Translations under genes and position numbers: made by a program
Shown here: piece after piece, positions 5,784 through 5,872 of the stretch
Layout of the letters: every line of letters starts with the position of its first letter
Numbering within the stretch: the first letter of the stretch is position 1
DNA from: an uncultured Eubacterium sp.
Lineage (GTDB): Bacteria > Bacillota > Clostridia > Lachnospirales > Lachnospiraceae
DNA: 5,872 nucleotides
Assembly (NCBI GenBank): GCA_904502145.1
Contig: CAJGDH010000124.1
Location: 1-5,872, forward strand
Direction of reading: 5' to 3'
The notes under the pieces: model-generated
Told to the model about the DNA's origin: nothing
Databases searched by the model: none
What the model saw: only the letters and a program-made list of their open reading frames with translations

Positions 5784-5803
5784 CCGTCCTTATCACGCAA
5801 AAC

Positions 5804-5838
5804 ACCCCGACATCTTCCGGATGCCGGGGTATTATTTT
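5804..5838. terminator. second, probably bidirectional terminator after pfk
   Basis: ACCCCGACATC (5804-5814) pairs with GATGCCGGGGT (5820-5830) with one A-C mismatch and a TTCCG loop. On the plus strand ATTATTTTAC follows; on the minus strand GTTTTG follows the stem. This suits a shared terminator between pfk and a convergent gene to the right. Confidence 0.7.
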
Positions 5839-5872
5839 ACACCAGATTCGATTGTGACTCCCTCTTCTATAA
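5832..5872 (-). CDS. possible last 12 codons of a convergent gene
   Basis: On the minus strand the frame from the right edge reads IEEGVTIESGVK and ends in TAA at 5834-5832, one base before the bidirectional terminator stem. The position is what one expects of a gene tail. The peptide happens to show two turns of an I-x-x-G-V-x pattern resembling the left-handed beta-helix hexapeptide repeat, but 12 residues are far too few to name a family. An open frame of this length is common by chance. Confidence 0.35.
   Translation of the reverse strand, partial: IEEGVTIESGVK

Noticed and set aside
1..5872. A novel defence, mobile or biosynthetic system
   Set aside because: All large genes are recognisable housekeeping or transport genes. 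There are no toxin-antitoxin pairs, recombinases, CRISPR repeats or nucleases; only the 92-residue protein remains unexplained.

Overview
The window looks like ordinary chromosomal DNA from a low-to-mid-GC member of the Clostridia, most likely a Lachnospiraceae-type gut Firmicute. This rests on strong AGGAGG-type ribosome binding sites, sigma-A-like promoters, hairpin-plus-U-run terminators, and the protein subtypes: a PFK of the GGNGS/PKTIDND type, a Firmicute-like MATE pump and a Bacillus-like Alr. The genus is inference. There are no RNA genes, insertion sequences, CRISPR arrays or prophage genes that I can see.

Layout. Positions 1-1224 (minus) hold most of a MATE-family multidrug/metabolite efflux transporter, truncated at the C-terminus by the window edge. 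Positions 1225-1690 are a very AT-rich non-coding stretch with a possible MATE promoter, a small dyad and a 7-bp inverted repeat. A strong minus-strand terminator (about 1680-1730) closes the next unit. Positions 1773-3999 (minus) are a two-gene operon: a low-specificity L-threonine aldolase (2956-3999) followed 13 bases later by alanine racemase (alr, 1773-2942). The alr ribosome binding site overlaps the aldolase stop codon. The aldolase frame is open back to 4131, but the ribosome binding site and a good extended -10 promoter place its start at 3999.

Positions 4000-4206 are a divergent control region with one promoter per strand. Between them are two 11-bp direct repeats exactly 21 bp apart. 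To the right, on the plus strand, is an unrecognised 92-residue lysine-rich protein (4207-4485) with near-consensus expression signals and its own terminator (4533-4577). Next comes a 6-phosphofructokinase (4660-5733) with two terminator-like hairpins behind it. The last about 40 bases may be the tail of a convergent minus-strand gene.

Functionally, the operon links threonine breakdown to glycine and acetaldehyde with D-alanine supply for the cell wall. PFK is the committed step of glycolysis. The MATE pump is a separate unit. The least explained items are the 92-residue protein, the phased repeats in the divergent control region, and the mixed substrate-specificity residues of the PFK.
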